From JBMOKT01 sp049323895 (GTDB lineage: Bacteria > Bacillota > Peptococcia > Peptococcales > BICA1-8), in contig JBMOKT010000021.1 of assembly GCA_049323895.1 (NCBI GenBank), forward strand, positions 186,001 to 250,000: DNA of 64,000 nucleotides. The letters are read 5' to 3'. Of the stretch, positions 33,268 through 42,401 are shown piece after piece. The notes beneath the pieces are model-generated. The model made no database searches, had not been told where the DNA came from, and worked only from the letters and a program-made list of their open reading frames with translations. The first letter of the stretch is position 1. Each line of letters begins with the position of its first letter. Position numbers and translations under genes: made by a program.

Positions 33268-35415
33268 TCATAGGCGCATTGTCAATGAAATCCTGCCCCG
33301 GGCAGTATCTACTTCAAGGACCTTAACCTTGACAATATCTCCGACTGCTGCAACCTCCATGGGGTGTTTAATATATTTTTCCCCTAACTGGGATATATGT
33401 ACCAAACCATCTTGCTTGACTCCTATATCAACAAAAGCACCAAAATCAACAACATTTCTAATTGTCCCCTGTAGTTCCATGCCGGGCTTGAGGTCCTCCA
33501 TAGCTAAAACATCAGTACGGAAAAGGGGTGGAGGAAGTTCCTCCCTGGGGTCCCGTCCCGGCTTTTGCAGAGCCTCCATTATATCTTTCAGGGTAGGTTC
33601 CCCAATTTCCAGCCTTTGAGCCATTTCCCTCAGGTTAACCTTGGCTAGAGAACTTCTTATTTGCGTTATTTTTTCAGTATTTAGTTCATTGATACCGAAA
33701 CCCAAAATTGCAAGGAGCCTTTCGGCTGCCTGATAGGACTCTGGATGGACAGGAGTATTTTCCAAAGGATTGCTGCCATCAGCGATACGGATAAAACCTG
33801 CGCATTGGACAAAAGCCTTTTGCCCCAACCTCGGTACCTTCATTAGCTGCTCCCGGTTTGTAATTTTGCCATTTTCCTCACGGTATTTGACTATGCCATC
33901 AGCTGTTGATTTTGTTAATCCGGCTACATACTGCAAGAGGGCACTAGAGGCAGTATTCACTTCCACCCCCACACTGTTTACACATGACTCTACAACTCCG
34001 GTTAAAGCTTCATCTAATCGCTTAGGCGTCACATCATGCTGATACTGTCCTACACCAACAGCTTTGGGTTCAATTTTCACCAATTCCGCCAAAGGATCTT
34101 GCAGCCTTCTCGCAATAGATACGGCACTCCTTAAAGAAAGGTCAAAATCAGGAAATTCTTCCTTGGCCAGCTTGGATGCGGAATAAACAGAGGCTCCCGC
34201 TTCGGAAACTATGATATACTGCACAGGCTTTTCTAAATCCTTGATTAAGCCCGCTACCAATAACTCTGTCTCCCGGGAGGCAGTGCCATTGCCAATAGCA
34301 ATAATATCAACATTTCTTTTATCTATTATTTCCTTTATTTGTTTTTTTGCATCCGCGGCTTTATTCTGAGGCGGATGGGGATACATTACCCCGACATCCA
34401 GAAGCTTTCCTGTCTCATCCACCACAGCCAGTTTGCAGCCGGTTCGATAGCCAGGGTCTACACCCAGCACAACCTTGCTCTTAACAGGTGGCTGCAGCAA
34501 AAGGTTATGCAGGTTTTTGGCAAATACAGTGATTGCCTGTTCCTCTGCCTTAGAGGTCAGTTCGTTCCTTATTTCCCGCTCAATAGCAGGAGCAATCAAC
34601 CTTTTAAATCCATCCCTAATTGCTTCACCTACTAGGTTTTTGCAGTTCAACCCTGCTTGGGAAATATAATTATTTCCGATTCGTTCTATAATTTTGTCTT
34701 CCGGCTGGATAATTTTAACCTGGAGGGACTTTTCATTTTCTCCTCTATTAACAGCAAGGACCCGATGGGGAGGTATTTTCTTGACAGGCTCTTGGTAATC
34801 ATAATACATCTCATATGGTGTTACATCTTCAGTATTTACCCCTTTGGAACTAAGGATACCTTCCTGCCAGACCAGGTGACGGACAATTTTTCTTATTTCG
34901 GCATCATCTGCTACCTGTTCCGCTAAAATATCTTTTGCTCCCTGAAGAGCTTGTCCGATATCTTCTACCCCTAATTCTTCATTTATAAAACCGGCAGCCA
35001 GTTCTTCCGGCATTTCCCTTCTTCCTTTATCCAAAAACATAAAAGCCAAAGGCTCGAGCCCCTTTTCCTTAGCCACACTGGCCCTGGTCTTCCTTTTAGG
35101 TCTATAGGGAAGATATAAATCCTCTACTTCCTGTAAAACCTTAGCCTCATTGATAGCCTTTTCCAATTCAGGGGTTAGTTTTTCCTGGTCACTAATAGAT
35201 TTAATTACTTCTTCTTTCCTTTTGCTTAGATTACGTAAGTATCCAAGCCTTTCAACCAGCTGCCTTAGCAGGGTCTCGTCCATTTCTCCTGTCACTTCTT
35301 TTCTATAACGGGCAATAAAAGGGATGGTATTGCCCTCATCCAATAATCCAATAGTACTGGCAACCTTATTCTGTGGCCAATTCAATTCTTTTGCTAACTG
35401 TTCAACATGTGTCAT
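33268..35415 (-). CDS. Tex, S1-domain RNA-binding transcription accessory protein
   Basis: 715 residues, normal length. N-terminal helical part (LAKELNWPQNKVASTIGLLD, PFIARYRKEVTGEMDETLLR), YqgF-like RNase H fold (VVLGVDPGYRTGCKLAVVDE), helix-hairpin-helix (GVEVNTASSALLQYVAGLTK, MKVPRLGQKAFVQCAGFIRI) and a C-terminal S1 domain (GMELQGTIRNVVDFGAFVDI, GVKQDGLVHISQLGEKYI). Tex binds nucleic acid and affects transcription and tolerance in several bacteria. Monocistronic, with repeats on both sides. Confidence 0.95.
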   Translation of the reverse strand: MTHVEQLAKELNWPQNKVASTIGLLDEGNTIPFIARYRKEVTGEMDETLLRQLVERLGYLRNLSKRKEEVIKSISDQEKLTPELEKAINEAKVLQEVEDLYLPYRPKRKTRASVAKEKGLEPLAFMFLDKGRREMPEELAAGFINEELGVEDIGQALQGAKDILAEQVADDAEIRKIVRHLVWQEGILSSKGVNTEDVTPYEMYYDYQEPVKKIPPHRVLAVNRGENEKSLQVKIIQPEDKIIERIGNNYISQAGLNCKNLVGEAIRDGFKRLIAPAIEREIRNELTSKAEEQAITVFAKNLHNLLLQPPVKSKVVLGVDPGYRTGCKLAVVDETGKLLDVGVMYPHPPQNKAADAKKQIKEIIDKRNVDIIAIGNGTASRETELLVAGLIKDLEKPVQYIIVSEAGASVYSASKLAKEEFPDFDLSLRSAVSIARRLQDPLAELVKIEPKAVGVGQYQHDVTPKRLDEALTGVVESCVNSVGVEVNTASSALLQYVAGLTKSTADGIVKYREENGKITNREQLMKVPRLGQKAFVQCAGFIRIADGSNPLENTPVHPESYQAAERLLAILGFGINELNTEKITQIRSSLAKVNLREMAQRLEIGEPTLKDIMEALQKPGRDPREELPPPLFRTDVLAMEDLKPGMELQGTIRNVVDFGAFVDIGVKQDGLVHISQLGEKYIKHPMEVAAVGDIVKVKVLEVDTARGRISLTMRL

Positions 35416-35436
35416 TTATCTGTCCTCCTTTTATCT

Positions 35437-35600
35437 GCTTGGTGAAGATTAAGGGTCAGTAAAGCTTCTGGGTGAAGATTGCTAGTCTGCTATGCTTCTG
35501 GGTGAATATTATGAGTCTGATTTGCTTTTGGGTTAACATTGTTAGTCTGACATTTCTTACGGGCGAAGTTTGCTAGTCTGATTTTCCTTAGATATGCTTG
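35437..35600. repeat. Degenerate 30-bp tandem repeats (TAGTCTGA family)
   Basis: Units such as GCTTCTGGGTGAAGATTG-CTAGTCTGCTAT and GCTTTTGGGTTAACATTG-TTAGTCTGACAT, each 30 bases, four to five in a row upstream of tex. Confidence 0.88.
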
Positions 35601-35635
35601 TGTCAGACGCAAAAATATTACTTCTAGGGCAAGGT

Positions 35636-36334
35636 TCACTTCTTTGCATTGCCGACTAAATACTCAAACAGTGCTTTGGCATTTTTATCCCGGTCCCAGC
35701 AGCATTCAGGATGCCACTGTACACCAATTATCATTCGTTCCCTGTTTACAGATTCAACAGCTTCTACTATTCCATCCTCTGTCCAAGCGGATTTTATAAG
35801 ACCGGCTCCAATATCTTTTACGGCCTGGTGATGAAAGGAATTAACTTTAATTTTATTCTTGCCAATTATATCTAAAAGAAGTGAATTATTTGCCACCTCT
35901 ATTTCATGGTAGGGTGCCCATTTGGGAGCCTTTTGGTCATGCTCAATTTTTGTAATATGTTCGATATCCTGGTAGATATTACCTCCCGCTGCAATATTAA
36001 GTATTTGCATCCCCCGGCAGATGCCCAAAACCGGCTTTTTGCCATTAAGAGCCTTTTTAGCAAGATATAGTTCAAAGCGGTCCCGCAGAGGGGTTATTTC
36101 TCCGATACCCCTTAAGGGGCTCTGCCCAAAATAACCTGGATCTACATCCCCGCCGCCGGAAAAAATAATTCCATCAACCTGCTCATATAGTGCTTCTACT
36201 AGATTGATGCCTACTGACGGCAAAAGAATAGGAATACCACCTAATGACTCAATAGCCTTAACGTAATAATCGGTGATAAAATGTTTTTCTTCGTTATTGT
36301 TAAATCCCGCAGTAATACCAATAATGGGCTGCAT
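35636..36334 (-). CDS. Class I glutamine amidotransferase, PuuD-like gamma-glutamyl hydrolase
   Basis: 232 residues. MQPIIGITAGFNNNEEKHFI, DGIIFSGGGDVDPGYFGQSP, the nucleophile Cys in KPVLGICRGMQILNIAAGG, VNSFHHQAVKDIGAGLIKSA and the catalytic HPE in IIGVQWHPECCWDRDKNAKA. Peptidase C26 family; hydrolyses gamma-glutamyl amides such as gamma-glutamyl-GABA in polyamine breakdown, though no other puu genes are nearby. Ribosome site GGAG upstream of the ATG. Substrate is inferred from the family. Confidence 0.9.
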   Translation of the reverse strand: MQPIIGITAGFNNNEEKHFITDYYVKAIESLGGIPILLPSVGINLVEALYEQVDGIIFSGGGDVDPGYFGQSPLRGIGEITPLRDRFELYLAKKALNGKKPVLGICRGMQILNIAAGGNIYQDIEHITKIEHDQKAPKWAPYHEIEVANNSLLLDIIGKNKIKVNSFHHQAVKDIGAGLIKSAWTEDGIVEAVESVNRERMIIGVQWHPECCWDRDKNAKALFEYLVGNAKK

Positions 36335-36578
36335 TTTCTCAACTCCTTATTTCAGTAGCAAAACATTTGCTTACCATATAATAGTAATAATTTTTCATAA
36401 TTATTACAATTAAAAATAAACCTTTATCATTGGTGTTATTCTGAAATAAATTTGAAACCACAGGACATTTTGGACCACACGGATAAAAATAGAACTTCAT
36501 AGTTGGCTTTCGGGTTATGAAGCTTAATATTTTCCCATAATAATGCTTTTCTGTAAATTCTGTAGCCACTGTAGCTAC

Positions 36579-36611
36579 TAAAAAACAGCACTTTCATATA
36601 AAGTGCTGTTC
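36579..36611 (-). terminator. Terminator of the toxin-antitoxin operon
   Basis: Minus strand AACAGCACTTT (36600-36610 complement) pairs with AAAGTGCTGTT (36584-36594 complement), 11 bp, followed by TTTTTTAG. Confidence 0.9.
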
Positions 36612-36627
36612 TTTCTATTCTATGTAA

Positions 36628-36981
36628 TTACAGCTCCAGCAAGCCCAAGCTTATTTCTAGAGCATGGCTTATTTTCTGCATCATTTTGTCATCAACGTTG
36701 CTTACCTTCTCTTTTAATCTCCGTTTATCTATGGTTCTAACCTGTTCAGTCAGCACTACTGAGTCCTTTATCAAACCACTTTCTTTCGCACTAATCTCTA
36801 CATGGGTTGGAAGTTTGGCTTTGCTTATTTGGCTGGTGATAGCTGCAACTATCGTTGTAGGACTGTATTGGTTGCCGATATCATTTTGGATAATCAGGAC
36901 AGGACGTATTCCACCCTGTTCGGAACCAATAACAGGACTAAGTTCTGCAAAAAAAATATCACCACGCTTGACGTTTACCAT
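36628..36981 (-). CDS. ndoA: MazF/EndoA-type mRNA endoribonuclease toxin
   Basis: 117 residues: MVNVKRGDIFFAELSPVIGS, EQGGIRPVLIIQNDIGNQYS, PTTIVAAITSQISKAKLPTH, VVLTEQVRTIDKRRLKEKVS. This is close to B. subtilis EndoA, which cuts RNA at UACAU. Five bases after the antitoxin gene. Downstream of alr in the usual Firmicutes order (acpS, nnr, alr, antitoxin, toxin). Confidence 0.95.
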   Translation of the reverse strand: MVNVKRGDIFFAELSPVIGSEQGGIRPVLIIQNDIGNQYSPTTIVAAITSQISKAKLPTHVEISAKESGLIKDSVVLTEQVRTIDKRRLKEKVSNVDDKMMQKISHALEISLGLLEL

Positions 36982-36986
36982 ATTAT

Positions 36987-37256
36987 CTACACTCCAAGTG
37001 CTTTATCGAATAAAACTTGCACTTCATCCTCATTTATTATGCTTTCTTGGGCTAAAGCTAAATTTATAGTTGCCATTTCTTGATAACCTATACGCATCTG
37101 CTCTCTCAAAAATCTCCGCTTCCTCTCTTCGATATATAATTTCATAGCCTCACGGATAAACTCACTACGGTTTTTCTTTTCCAGGGCTACGATACCATCT
37201 ACCTCATCCAATAGATAATCAGGCAATGAAATCATTATCCGTTTTAAATCCGACAC
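36987..37256 (-). CDS. ndoAI: Ribbon-helix-helix antitoxin (EndoAI-like)
   Basis: About 89 residues if the GTG at 37256 is used (VSDLKRIMISLPDYLLDEVD): it has GGGAGGGG eight bases upstream, whereas the ATG at 37277 encodes that same purine stretch as protein. RHH core KRIMISLPDYLLDEVDGIVA, LEKKNRSEFIREAMKLYIEE and a helical tail that would mask the toxin. It should bind its own promoter and neutralise NdoA. Confidence 0.88.
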   Translation of the reverse strand: MSDLKRIMISLPDYLLDEVDGIVALEKKNRSEFIREAMKLYIEERKRRFLREQMRIGYQEMATINLALAQESIINEDEVQVLFDKALGV

Positions 37257-37402
37257 GTTTTTACCCCTCCCAAGCATAACAAAAAGAATACCCGTATTAT
37301 AACGTACATACTTAATGCTATACCATTATATATATTATTTACGACGTGTGTCAATAAAATACCTCTTTTAAAAAAGCCGCCACTTGTGGTATTTTATTAC
37401 AT

Positions 37403-38527
37403 TTATTCGATATATACCCGTGGTACTCTCGCAGATATCATACAAACTACTTCATAGTTAATTGTCCCCAGCTTTTCCCCAATCTCGTCAGCACTGATGC
37501 AATTATTTCCATTTTGACCCAGAAGAATAAAATCATCATCAGTCCTTATCTGCGGACTATCAGTTATATCAACCATGCATTGGTCCATGCATATCTTACC
37601 GATAATAGGAAACCGTTTGCTATTATATAACACTTCTCCCTTTCCAGTCAATAGGCGAGTATATCCATCTGCATATCCTATCGGCAGGGCAGCCAAAATA
37701 GTTTCCCGAGAAGTAGTAAAAATGCCACCATAACTGATGCTAGTTCCTTCAGGGACCCTCTCAATCCTTGATGCTCTGGCTTTAAGAGATAAAGCAGCTC
37801 TTAAGTTTATCTTAGCTAAGTTAACTTGATCCGAAGGCTGAAGTCCATAGAGTATTATACCTGGTCGAACCATATCGAGGTGGGCGTCAGGAATATCTAT
37901 AATTGCTGCACTGTTTGCAGCATGTTTAATGGGAAATTTATACCCGGATTGTTTTTCAACTTTGGCAATAAATTCAATAAACCGTTCTAGCTGTAGATAG
38001 GTATAGGACTTGTCCCTTTCATCAGCCTTGGCAAAATGGGTAAAAATACCCTCAATAAATAAATTTTGCAGATTTAAGATTTGATTGACAGCGTTGACAT
38101 TTTTATCATTAAAAGTAAAACCGATTCTGCCCATCCCTGTATCTACCTTGAGATGGACTTTTGCAGTCTTGCCTATCCTTGCAGCAATTTTATTTAATTC
38201 TTCAGCCTCTTTTAGATTGTATATTGTCAAAATAATGTCATTTTCTAATGCCCTTGGATAATCCTCCGGGGGAGTCCATCCTAAAACCATAATTGCACTC
38301 TCAATTCCCCTCCGCCTTAAATACTCACCTTCATTGAGAATTGCAACCGCCAGTCTATCTGCTCCTGCCGCCAGACATGCTTTACTAACCTCGAAAGCAC
38401 CATGACCATAGGCATTAGCCTTTACTACAGCCATTATAGTTCTTTGACCCACCAGCCTACGGATTTCCTGAACATTATTTTTAATAGCACCTAAATCCAC
38501 TTCCGCCCAAACAGGTCTACTTTTCAT
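37403..38527 (-). CDS. alr: Alanine racemase
   Basis: PLP enzyme making D-alanine for peptidoglycan. 374 residues. PLP lysine in MAVVKANAYGHGAFEVSKAC, then VHLKVDTGMGRIGF, HAANSAAIIDIPDAHLDMVR, PGIILYGLQPSDQVNLAKIN, RASRIERVPEGTSISYGG with the catalytic Tyr, and IGKICMDQCMVDIT. Overlaps nnr by 11 bases. A minor hairpin follows the stop codon. Confidence 0.96.
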   Translation of the reverse strand: MKSRPVWAEVDLGAIKNNVQEIRRLVGQRTIMAVVKANAYGHGAFEVSKACLAAGADRLAVAILNEGEYLRRRGIESAIMVLGWTPPEDYPRALENDIILTIYNLKEAEELNKIAARIGKTAKVHLKVDTGMGRIGFTFNDKNVNAVNQILNLQNLFIEGIFTHFAKADERDKSYTYLQLERFIEFIAKVEKQSGYKFPIKHAANSAAIIDIPDAHLDMVRPGIILYGLQPSDQVNLAKINLRAALSLKARASRIERVPEGTSISYGGIFTTSRETILAALPIGYADGYTRLLTGKGEVLYNSKRFPIIGKICMDQCMVDITDSPQIRTDDDFILLGQNGNNCISADEIGEKLGTINYEVVCMISARVPRVYIE

Positions 38528-40073
38528 AGGGAAAACTCCTCTGCAGTATTTTTGGCACAGCCTCTACAATATCCCCGGCCTTACTGCTGATAGAGCCGCG
38601 TTCCTCGGTCACAAGCTCTCCGGCCAGACCATGAAGAAATACCGCAGTACATATAGCCCCGTCAATATCTTCACACTGTCCAACCAAAGCACCAATCATG
38701 CCCGATAAAACATCCCCTGTGCCTGCAGTAGCAAGGGAAGGACTTCCAGTTGTATTAATATATATTTTTCCATCTGGAGCTGCAATTATTGTGTTTACTC
38801 CCTTTAATACAACCCAGACTTTATAAGTTTCGGCCAAACCTACAGCTGATTTAATTCTGTCAGACTGTACATGGGCTGTATCTGTTTTTAAAAGTCTGGC
38901 CATTTCTCCCGGATGAGGAGTTAAAATAACAGGTGCTTTACAAACTCTTAATATTTCTAAATCCTCAGCTAAAGCATTTAATCCATCGGCGTCTATCACA
39001 ATTGGTATTTCTATCTGCTCTAAAAGCCATTTTATTAATGACAGCAATTCACTGTTTCTACCTAAGCCCGGTCCCAAGACAACGGCTGTTTTTCCCAAGA
39101 GGCTGCTTGCTATCTCTGCCCCGGAAAGAAACCCTAATGAACCCTGGGGTGTTTCCGCAAGGGGCATAGTTATTAATTCCGGAAAACTACCTGCCAGTGA
39201 TGATTGTATAGAGCGGGGTACTGCGCCGGTTACTAAGCCTGCTCCAAGGGCAAACGCACCTTGGGCAGCCAGATGTACAGCCCCCACCATTCCCTGAGAA
39301 CCACCTACTATTAATAAGTGTCCAAAATTACCTTTATGACAGTCTTTACTCCTCTTGGGAATATAATTATACACATCATCAGGAGTAAGGAGAATTTTAT
39401 TAATATTTAGACTATCTACTAAAGTGTTTGGAATGCTAATATCGACTATTGCCAAATTTCCGGCAAAATCACATCCCGGATTAACGATTAGACCCAGTTT
39501 AGGCAGAGCAAAGGTGACAGTGGTATCTGCGTGTACACAAGTTTCAGCGGTTTGACCGTTGTCCGCATTTATTCCCGAAGGAATATCTACAGCCAGGATA
39601 TAACAACCGCTTTCATTAATAATATTAATAGCCTTAGCAGCTGTACTGGACATTTCTCCTTTAAAGCCTGTACCAAATAAAGCATCTATAACAATATCAG
39701 TGTAATGCAAAGAAAGTTTAAAAAGGTGAAGACTATTTTCGTTATCCAAAGTATGCCATTTAATAGGCAGTTTCTGGGCAATTTTATAATTTACCAGTGC
39801 AGCACCTTTGTATTCCTTTGTGCCCAGAAGGAACATCTTCACATCGGCTCCAAGATTGGAAAGATGCCGGGCAATAACAAGACCGTCTCCGCCATTGTTA
39901 CCTTTCCCTGCAGCTATTACAACTTTTTTGCCTTTCATAGGGGAGAATTTCTTTTTTAAATATTCCACAACCTGTATCCCAGCATTTTCCATTAACACTA
40001 GCTCCGGTATTCCCCAGTGTTCTACTGCCAGTCTATCAATTCTGGCCATTTCCTGCCCGGTTACAATAAACAA
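38517..40073 (-). CDS. nnr: Bifunctional NAD(P)H-hydrate epimerase/ADP-dependent dehydratase
   Basis: Repairs hydrated NAD(P)H. 518 residues: N-terminal YjeF epimerase domain (MENAGIQVVEYLKKKFSPMK, VVIAAGKGNNGGDGLVIARH, DALFGTGFKGEMSSTAAKAI, LAVDIPSGINADNGQTAETC) and C-terminal carbohydrate-kinase-like dehydratase (GNFGHLLIVGGSQGMVGAVH, AVVLGPGLGRNSELLSLIKW, PVILTPHPGEMARLLKTD, TGSPSLATAGTGDVLSGMIG). Six bases after acpS and overlapping alr. Confidence 0.95.
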   Translation of the reverse strand: MFIVTGQEMARIDRLAVEHWGIPELVLMENAGIQVVEYLKKKFSPMKGKKVVIAAGKGNNGGDGLVIARHLSNLGADVKMFLLGTKEYKGAALVNYKIAQKLPIKWHTLDNENSLHLFKLSLHYTDIVIDALFGTGFKGEMSSTAAKAINIINESGCYILAVDIPSGINADNGQTAETCVHADTTVTFALPKLGLIVNPGCDFAGNLAIVDISIPNTLVDSLNINKILLTPDDVYNYIPKRSKDCHKGNFGHLLIVGGSQGMVGAVHLAAQGAFALGAGLVTGAVPRSIQSSLAGSFPELITMPLAETPQGSLGFLSGAEIASSLLGKTAVVLGPGLGRNSELLSLIKWLLEQIEIPIVIDADGLNALAEDLEILRVCKAPVILTPHPGEMARLLKTDTAHVQSDRIKSAVGLAETYKVWVVLKGVNTIIAAPDGKIYINTTGSPSLATAGTGDVLSGMIGALVGQCEDIDGAICTAVFLHGLAGELVTEERGSISSKAGDIVEAVPKILQRSFPYEK

Positions 40074-40079
40074 ACCTGC

Positions 40080-40457
40080 TTATCTCCTTTCTAAAACAAC
40101 CACAGCAGTGGCATAATCTTTGCCGTGGCTCAAACTTATATGAAAAAAAACTGCACCTGTTTCACAAACCTTGTCCAGCGCTTTACCATGAAAAATTAGC
40201 TGGGGTTTGCCTAAAGCGTCATTTTGCACCTCAATATCCTGCCACTTAAAATCCCTTATCCCTGTGCCCAAAGCCTTAGAAGCTGCTTCTTTAGCTGCGA
40301 ATCTTGCTGCTAAAGAAGCAAAAAAATTTCCGGACTTTTGGGCATAATCTATCTCCTGCCTGGTAAATATCCTCTCAGCCAGCCTAGGTCTGGTTTGTAT
40401 AGCATTCTTTATCCTTGCAACCTCTAAAATATCTGTTCCAATACCGATAATCATCAT
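40080..40457 (-). CDS. acpS: Holo-[acyl-carrier-protein] synthase
   Basis: Attaches 4'-phosphopantetheine to ACP. About 125 residues from the ATG at 40457 (MMIIGIGTDILEVARIKNAI), with GGAGAG upstream; an in-frame ATG at 40502 would add 15 residues unlike the family. Metal and CoA motifs IGTDILEVARI and SLAARFAAKEAASKALGTGI, then FHISLSHGKDYATAVVVLE. First gene of acpS-nnr-alr. Confidence 0.95.
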   Translation of the reverse strand: MMIIGIGTDILEVARIKNAIQTRPRLAERIFTRQEIDYAQKSGNFFASLAARFAAKEAASKALGTGIRDFKWQDIEVQNDALGKPQLIFHGKALDKVCETGAVFFHISLSHGKDYATAVVVLERR

Positions 40458-40499
40458 ACACTCTCCATGTAGTACTAATGGGTTAGTTATTGGGTCTGA

Positions 40500-40645
40500 C
40501 ATGCCAAGAAGTAAATGTATTGCATCTGATGTACTTTGAGGTCATTCTTCTGCGTCTGACACAAGCATCAGACTAGCAATCTTACCCTCAAGCAATGTCA
40601 GACTAACAATCTCAGCCCATAAGCAACTCAGACCAGCAATCTCCA
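40500..40645. repeat. TAGTCTGA-family intergenic repeats
   Basis: GCATCTGATGTACTTTGAGG, TGCGTCTGACACAAGCATCA, then three 30-base units of type TCAGACTAACAATCTCAGCC between glmM and acpS, in reverse orientation to those at 35437. Confidence 0.85.
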
Positions 40646-40653
40646 CCCAGCAG

Positions 40654-41997
40654 CTAATTGAGTTCTTGCTCAATCACTTCTGCTATCTGGTTCACAATTT
40701 TTTCCAGTTCGTTTAGGTCATTGCCTTCGGCCATTACTCTAATTAAGGATTCAGTTCCGGAAGCCCTGACTAGTATACGACCCCTCTTTCCCAGCCCCTG
40801 CTGAAGCTCAGAAATCAACCCTTGTATTTTACTGTTGTTTTCCCAGCCTTTTTTTTGTTTGACCCGGACATTTTTTAGCACCTGTGGGAGTTTTTCCATC
40901 TGAGAGGCTAGCTGGGAAAGGGGTATATCGGTTTTTTTAACTATTTCAACCAGCTTAAGGGCAGTTAATATCCCATCACCAGTTGTATTATAATCCAGGA
41001 AAATTATATGTCCCGACTGCTCACCACCTAAGACAGCCCCTATTTGCAGCATCCTTTCCAAAACATACCTATCCCCTACTTTTGTTTCTTCAATCTCAAT
41101 ACCGAACCTATTAAAAGCCTGTTTTAAACCCAAGTTGCTCATTACAGTAACAACAACTTTATTGCCGTTAAGCTTCCCTTCCTTGAATAAGTCCAAACCG
41201 CACAGAACAAGGATTTGGTCACCATCAACAACCTCCCCATGATCATCAACGGCTAAAATCCTATCAGCATCACCATCATGGGCAATGCCTAAATGGGCAC
41301 CATGCTTAAGTACCGCTGTCCGTAGTGCCTCCATATGGGTGGATCCGCAATCATCATTAATATTCAAACCGTCGGGATTGGTAAAAATATCTATTACCTC
41401 TGCGCCTAATTCTCGAAATAATTCAGGTGAAATTTTATAGGCAGCACCGTTAGCACAATCAATTACTATCTTTAAACCAGTAAAATCAGTTCGGATTGTT
41501 GTCTTTAAAAAGTCTTTATATAGTTCCTCGCCATCTTTAACATACTCTACCCTGCCAATACCGGAACCGGTAGGATAGGGGATGCCCTCCAGCTTATTTA
41601 AGAGAGCATTTTCAATTTGTTCTTCTAAGGCATCGGGAAGTTTAAACCCCAAATTGTTAAAAAACTTTATGCCGTTATCCCTTGCCGGGTTATGAGAGGC
41701 GGAAATTACTATTCCAGCCATTGCTCCTAACTTCTTTGTTAAAAATGCAATAGCAGGTGTTGGCATTACGCCAACCTTAAAAACATTGACACCAACAGAG
41801 CATATCCCGGAGATTAAAGCACTTTCCAACATATCACCGGAAATTCGGGTATCCTTACCAATTACAATATGTTTTTCACCTTCAAAATCCTTGCTTAAAT
41901 AATAAGCTCCTGCCCTTCCTAATTGGTATGCCAATTCAGGTGTCAGCTGTGAATTGGCTTCACCTCTCACACCATCGGTTCCAAATATTTTTCCCAA
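40654..41997 (-). CDS. glmM: Phosphoglucosamine mutase
   Basis: Interconverts glucosamine-6-P and -1-P for cell-wall precursors. 447 residues from the TTG at 41997 (LGKIFGTDGVRGEANSQLTP), with TAGGAG eight bases upstream; the upstream open frame to 42123 runs through repeat DNA and is rejected. Active-site Ser in VISASHNPARDNGIKFFNNL, metal loop AHDGDADRILAVDDHGEVVD, sugar loop GGEQSGHIIFLDYNTTGDGI, phosphate loop RASGTESLIRVMAEG. Functionally tied to cdaA/cdaR, but 404 bases of repeats separate it from cdaR. Confidence 0.96.
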   Translation of the reverse strand: MGKIFGTDGVRGEANSQLTPELAYQLGRAGAYYLSKDFEGEKHIVIGKDTRISGDMLESALISGICSVGVNVFKVGVMPTPAIAFLTKKLGAMAGIVISASHNPARDNGIKFFNNLGFKLPDALEEQIENALLNKLEGIPYPTGSGIGRVEYVKDGEELYKDFLKTTIRTDFTGLKIVIDCANGAAYKISPELFRELGAEVIDIFTNPDGLNINDDCGSTHMEALRTAVLKHGAHLGIAHDGDADRILAVDDHGEVVDGDQILVLCGLDLFKEGKLNGNKVVVTVMSNLGLKQAFNRFGIEIEETKVGDRYVLERMLQIGAVLGGEQSGHIIFLDYNTTGDGILTALKLVEIVKKTDIPLSQLASQMEKLPQVLKNVRVKQKKGWENNSKIQGLISELQQGLGKRGRILVRASGTESLIRVMAEGNDLNELEKIVNQIAEVIEQELN

Positions 41998-42401
41998 ATC
42001 TATCGCTCCTATCGTTTTATCTATTGGGTAAGTGTATTGGGTCTGATATACTCCTTGGTCAGTCTTGTGCGTCTGACAACACCTGAGAAGTAGGATTTTG
42101 GGTCTGACATACCAGGCAGCCAATATTTTGCGTCTGCTGTACTATTTGGTCAGTCTATTGCGTCTGACACAAGCATTTTTAAGAATATCGACTAGCAATG
42201 TTTACCCAGTAGTTTGTCAGACTAACAATCTCAACCCATTAGAGCATCAGACTAACTATCTTCACTTAGAAGCAACATCAGACTAACAATCTTCGCCCGT
42301 GAGTATATCAGACCCGTAATGTTTACCCTAAAGTACAACAGACTAACTATCTTCACCCACAAGCAACGTCAGACAAACTATCTCAACCCAGAAGTGTAAA
42401 A
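41998..42401. repeat. Intergenic 404 bases filled by TAGTCTGA-family repeats
   Basis: Two GGTCTGATATACTCCTTGG / TGCGTCTGACAACACC-type units, then about eight 30-base units of pattern CATCAGACTAACAATCTTCA-CCCAGAAGCAA up to 42395. This is the longest run in the window and splits cdaR from glmM. No gene recognised. Confidence 0.9.

Noticed and set aside
42000..42123. N-terminal extension of GlmM
   Set aside because: The extra 42 codons run through the 30-bp repeat family; TTG at 41997 has the ribosome site and matches the family start GKIFGTDGVRG.
41998..42395. CRISPR-like array from the regular 30-base units
   Set aside because: Units are degenerate throughout, without constant repeats separated by unique spacers, and no cas gene is near.
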